64,000 nt of DNA from assembly GCF_030397575.1 (NCBI RefSeq), contig NZ_JAPNXS010000002.1, forward strand, positions 336,055 to 400,054, given 5' to 3'. A model generated the notes under the pieces. It searched no databases. It was given only the letters and a program-made list of their open reading frames with translations, and was not told the DNA's origin. The position numbers and the translations under genes were made by a program. The stretch is from Psychromonas sp. 14N.309.X.WAT.B.A12. Its GTDB lineage: Bacteria; Pseudomonadota; Gammaproteobacteria; Enterobacterales; Psychromonadaceae. This document shows, one piece after another, positions 62,179-64,000 of this stretch (position 1 is its first letter; each line of letters starts with the position of its first letter).

Positions 62179-62374
62179 TTCCCTTAACGCCTAAATATAA
62201 TAGAATGTTTCCATTAGCAAACAACAACTTACCTATGTAAATCTTACAATCCCTCTGTACTAATTCCATGTGCCTTTTAATTAAGAATAAATTAATGCAT
62301 TTAAATCAATAAGTTAAAGTTGGAACAGTAGTTGCAACTCTAATGTCACTGAATTGATGAGAAGGAAAATAAAG

Positions 62375-62797
62375 ATGAACGACATTGCTTACACAGGATA
62401 CATGGCATTTTATTTCTATTTAGTGATGTTATTCATTCAGTGGGTAGTTGCCACCTTTAGTAAATCAAAACAACCCAATTCAGTCCCTGGGAAAATTGAT
62501 GAAAATCTATCTCACAATAGTTTTGTTTTCAGAGCGCATCGTACTTTCCACAATACCCTAGAAAATAGTGCGTTATTTGTAGGCACGGCGCTATTGGCAT
62601 TTGTACTTAACGTACAAAGTCCTATTTTTGCTATTTGTATTTGGACTTACCTTGTCGCCAGAATTGTACACATGACGTTGTACTACACCATTGCAACTGA
62701 AAAGAACCCGAGTCCACGTACCTACTTCTTTTTGATTGGTGTAGCAGCAAATGTAGTTATGTTAGTGATATTGGGTCTAGGACTTATTCAATCATAA
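62375..62797 (+). CDS. MAPEG-family membrane protein
   Basis: 140 aa from ATG 62375 (AAGGAAAATA upstream; a frame 7 codons longer is unlikely). Four TM helices. NSFVFRAHRTFHNTLENSALFVG is the MAPEG signature region (RaxRAxxNxxE-like). Glutathione- or lipid-linked membrane enzyme; partner unknown. Followed 138 bp later by the SDR gene. Confidence 0.85.
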   Translation: MNDIAYTGYMAFYFYLVMLFIQWVVATFSKSKQPNSVPGKIDENLSHNSFVFRAHRTFHNTLENSALFVGTALLAFVLNVQSPIFAICIWTYLVARIVHMTLYYTIATEKNPSPRTYFFLIGVAANVVMLVILGLGLIQS

Positions 62798-62935
62798 GTT
62801 CTAAAAGTAATAAGTGACAAGATGTAATAACTAAAATCCAAACAAGCACACTCATAATAAGTAAATTCTCAATAACAACGTTAAGCATTATTTTTAATAA
62901 CATAAACCTAATCTTAAAACCGAACAGGAGATAAA

Positions 62936-63574
62936 ATGAAACAGACATTAATCATTGGCGCAAGTGGTCAAATTGGTAAAAAACTCACACAATTGATGCT
63001 AGATAACGATCAACACGTAGTCGCATTGGTACGTGATAAAAGCAAACTATCAGATATACATAATGACAAACTAACCATTGTTGAAGAAGATCTTAACAAA
63101 GATTTTGGACACGCATTTAAAGACTGTGAAAATGTTGTTTTTACGGCAGGCTCTGGTGGCCATACTGGCGCAGATAAAACCATACTGATCGATTTATGGG
63201 CAGCCTGTAGAGCAGCTGATTATGCAAAAAATCACGATGTGAAGCATTTCACTATGGTCAGCTCGATTGGAGCCGGAGACCCGTCAGAAGGTCCAGAAAA
63301 CATGCAACCCTATTTAGTGGCCAAACATATGGCAGATGAGCACCTAATGAACAGTGGCTTGCATTATTCAATAATACGCCCTGGTTCGCTCACCAATGAC
63401 ACAGGTAAAGGCAAGTTTACCAATGAGCGGCCAGAGCAAAAAGAACAAGCGACAATCACGCGCGATGATGTGGCTAAAGCACTGTTATTTGCAGTAACAA
63501 ATCCACCTAAGAAAAGCGCTATTACCGAAATTTTTAACGGTAGTAAAAGTATTGATGAAGTTTTACCTTCGTAA
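62936..63574 (+). CDS. Atypical SDR, NAD(P)-binding (YwnB-like)
   Basis: 212 aa. MKQTLIIGASGQIGKKLTQL (GxxGxxG Rossmann), TMVSSIGAGDPSEGPENMQPYLVAKHMADEHL, YSIIRPGSLTND. SDR_a5 type, NmrA/oxidoreductase-like. AGGAGATAAA is a strong ribosome site. Confidence 0.88.
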   Translation: MKQTLIIGASGQIGKKLTQLMLDNDQHVVALVRDKSKLSDIHNDKLTIVEEDLNKDFGHAFKDCENVVFTAGSGGHTGADKTILIDLWAACRAADYAKNHDVKHFTMVSSIGAGDPSEGPENMQPYLVAKHMADEHLMNSGLHYSIIRPGSLTNDTGKGKFTNERPEQKEQATITRDDVAKALLFAVTNPPKKSAITEIFNGSKSIDEVLPS

Positions 63575-63673
63575 GGTCTGCATGCCTGTGACGACTAAAT
63601 ATATACTGTTTAGTCAACAACAGGCAGTAAGGTAAACAGAGTGATATTAAGGGGCGCTATATTAAGCGCTCTC

Positions 63674-63823
63674 TTAACAATGACACTTAAAGTTTACATC
63701 GCGCGAAAATTTGTCAGTATACTTATCTTCACCACACAAGTGAGCACGGCAAACGCAACAGGAAATACAGTGGTGATAAGGTGTATCAGATAATGATACT
63801 TGTGATTGGCGAGATTGAGTCAT
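63674..63823 (-). pseudogene. N-terminal remnant of a REP-associated tyrosine transposase (RAYT, Y1_Tnp)
   Basis: 49 codons from ATG 63823: MTQSRQSQVSLSDTPYHHCI, then SCCVCRAHLCGEDKYT and a divergent end to TAA at 63674. RAYT proteins begin in this way ([22 protein letters not shown]...). The catalytic HUH and Tyr regions are missing. Two REP-like repeats stand just upstream of its start. Confidence 0.75.
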
Positions 63824-63888
63824 AACAAACTACCTCCGAATGCAATAAGTCCGCATTCTTAAAGGCAGTTTATAGTTAAAAACTAGTC

Positions 63889-63945
63889 AAAGTTTATGGG
63901 TGTCCACGATCTTTTTAAAAGTTTATGGGTGTCCACGATCTTTTT
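63889..63945. repeat. Two tandem copies of AAGTTTATGGGTGTCCACGA module
   Basis: AAAGTTTATGGGTGTCCACG at 63889-63908 and again at 63918-63937, each followed by ATCTTTTT. The same module ends the dispersed repeats at 43-55 kb. Placed just upstream of the RAYT remnant. Confidence 0.85.
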
Positions 63946-63950
63946 ACAAA

Positions 63951-64000
63951 ACTTGCAATGGAAGTGAAGTGAGGTTGTTCATCACCCGATAAACTCATGA
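63951..64000 (-). mobile_element. Fragment of an IS1182-type transposase at the window edge
   Basis: Read on minus: MSLSGDEQPHFTSIASF, matching residues near 110 of the transposase at 6593-8130 (MSLSGDVQPHYTSIASF). It ends against the REP-like repeat, so the C-terminal part is cut off here; the N-terminal part continues beyond the window. Confidence 0.8.

Noticed and set aside
63674..63823. Novel Cys-rich metal-binding peptide
   Set aside because: The first 30 residues match the start of RAYT transposases, so it is a remnant.

Overview
The window is AT-rich gammaproteobacterial chromosome. Gene orders such as ftsY-ftsE-ftsX, ygfB-pepP-ubiH-ubiI, zapA-ssrS-fau-rpiA-serA and fabV beside a tRNA-Pro point to a marine, probably cold-adapted relative of Psychromonas/Vibrio/Shewanella. 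That assignment is inference from synteny and protein character, not a database match. Core genes alternate with accessory islands.

Layout. 1-4.4 kb: 3' part of a HelD-type helicase gene, an orphan membrane protein, and a three-gene HipB/HipS/HipT (HipBST) kinase toxin-antitoxin operon. 4.4-10.7 kb: a sedentary chromosomal integron, read leftwards. It has a dead, truncated intI (stop at codon 29, cut off near codon 85), an attI-like core, and four cassettes on the minus strand. The cassettes encode a coupled pair of small membrane proteins, two DUF2971 proteins and a 3-TM protein, separated by recognisable attC folds. An IS1182-type element sits exactly in the AAC/GTT core of one attC. The integron lies between two copies of a repeat that resembles multi-site transposon ends (Tn7/Tn5053 style, TGTCACAAACTTAATTAA sites); the right copy truncates intI. 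10.7-26.2 kb: housekeeping block (ftsX/E/Y, rsmD, yhhL, kdsD, tRNA-Pro(GGG), fabV, ubiI/ubiH/pepP/ygfB, zapA, 6S RNA, fau, rpiA, serA). 26.4-40 kb: chemoreceptor, LysR/MFS pair, ohr/ohrR with palindromic operators, small redox and acetyltransferase genes, a GGDEF-EAL protein, DKNYY protein, nitroreductase, HPP protein, glutaminase. 40.3-46 kb: mrcB (PBP1b) with a TPR lipoprotein (LpoP-like), and a cyanide-insensitive-type bd oxidase with a 35-aa accessory subunit. 46.5-54.8 kb: stress-type genes (2-hydroxyacid dehydrogenase, Pmp3, DJ-1/PfpI, SDR, helical protein, HPII catalase, Rho_N protein, GH13 enzyme). 54.9-60 kb: SnoaL, DsbA-like, degenerate MBL protein, LysR, RRF_GI, Na+/H+ antiporter. 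60-64 kb: accessory zone with GNAT, yefM-yoeB (possibly an orphan integron cassette), two fragments of a second IS1182 copy lying either side of MAPEG and SDR genes, and a RAYT transposase remnant with its REP-like repeats.

The most interesting material is the 2.5-10.7 kb island (HipBST plus integron plus transposon-end repeats), the attC-core insertion of the IS, and the RAYT-linked repeat family spread over 43-64 kb. Several short genes (Pmp3, DUF2474-like CydX analogue, a 38-aa lysine-rich protein, a RAYT fragment) were found by reading the intergenic sequence.
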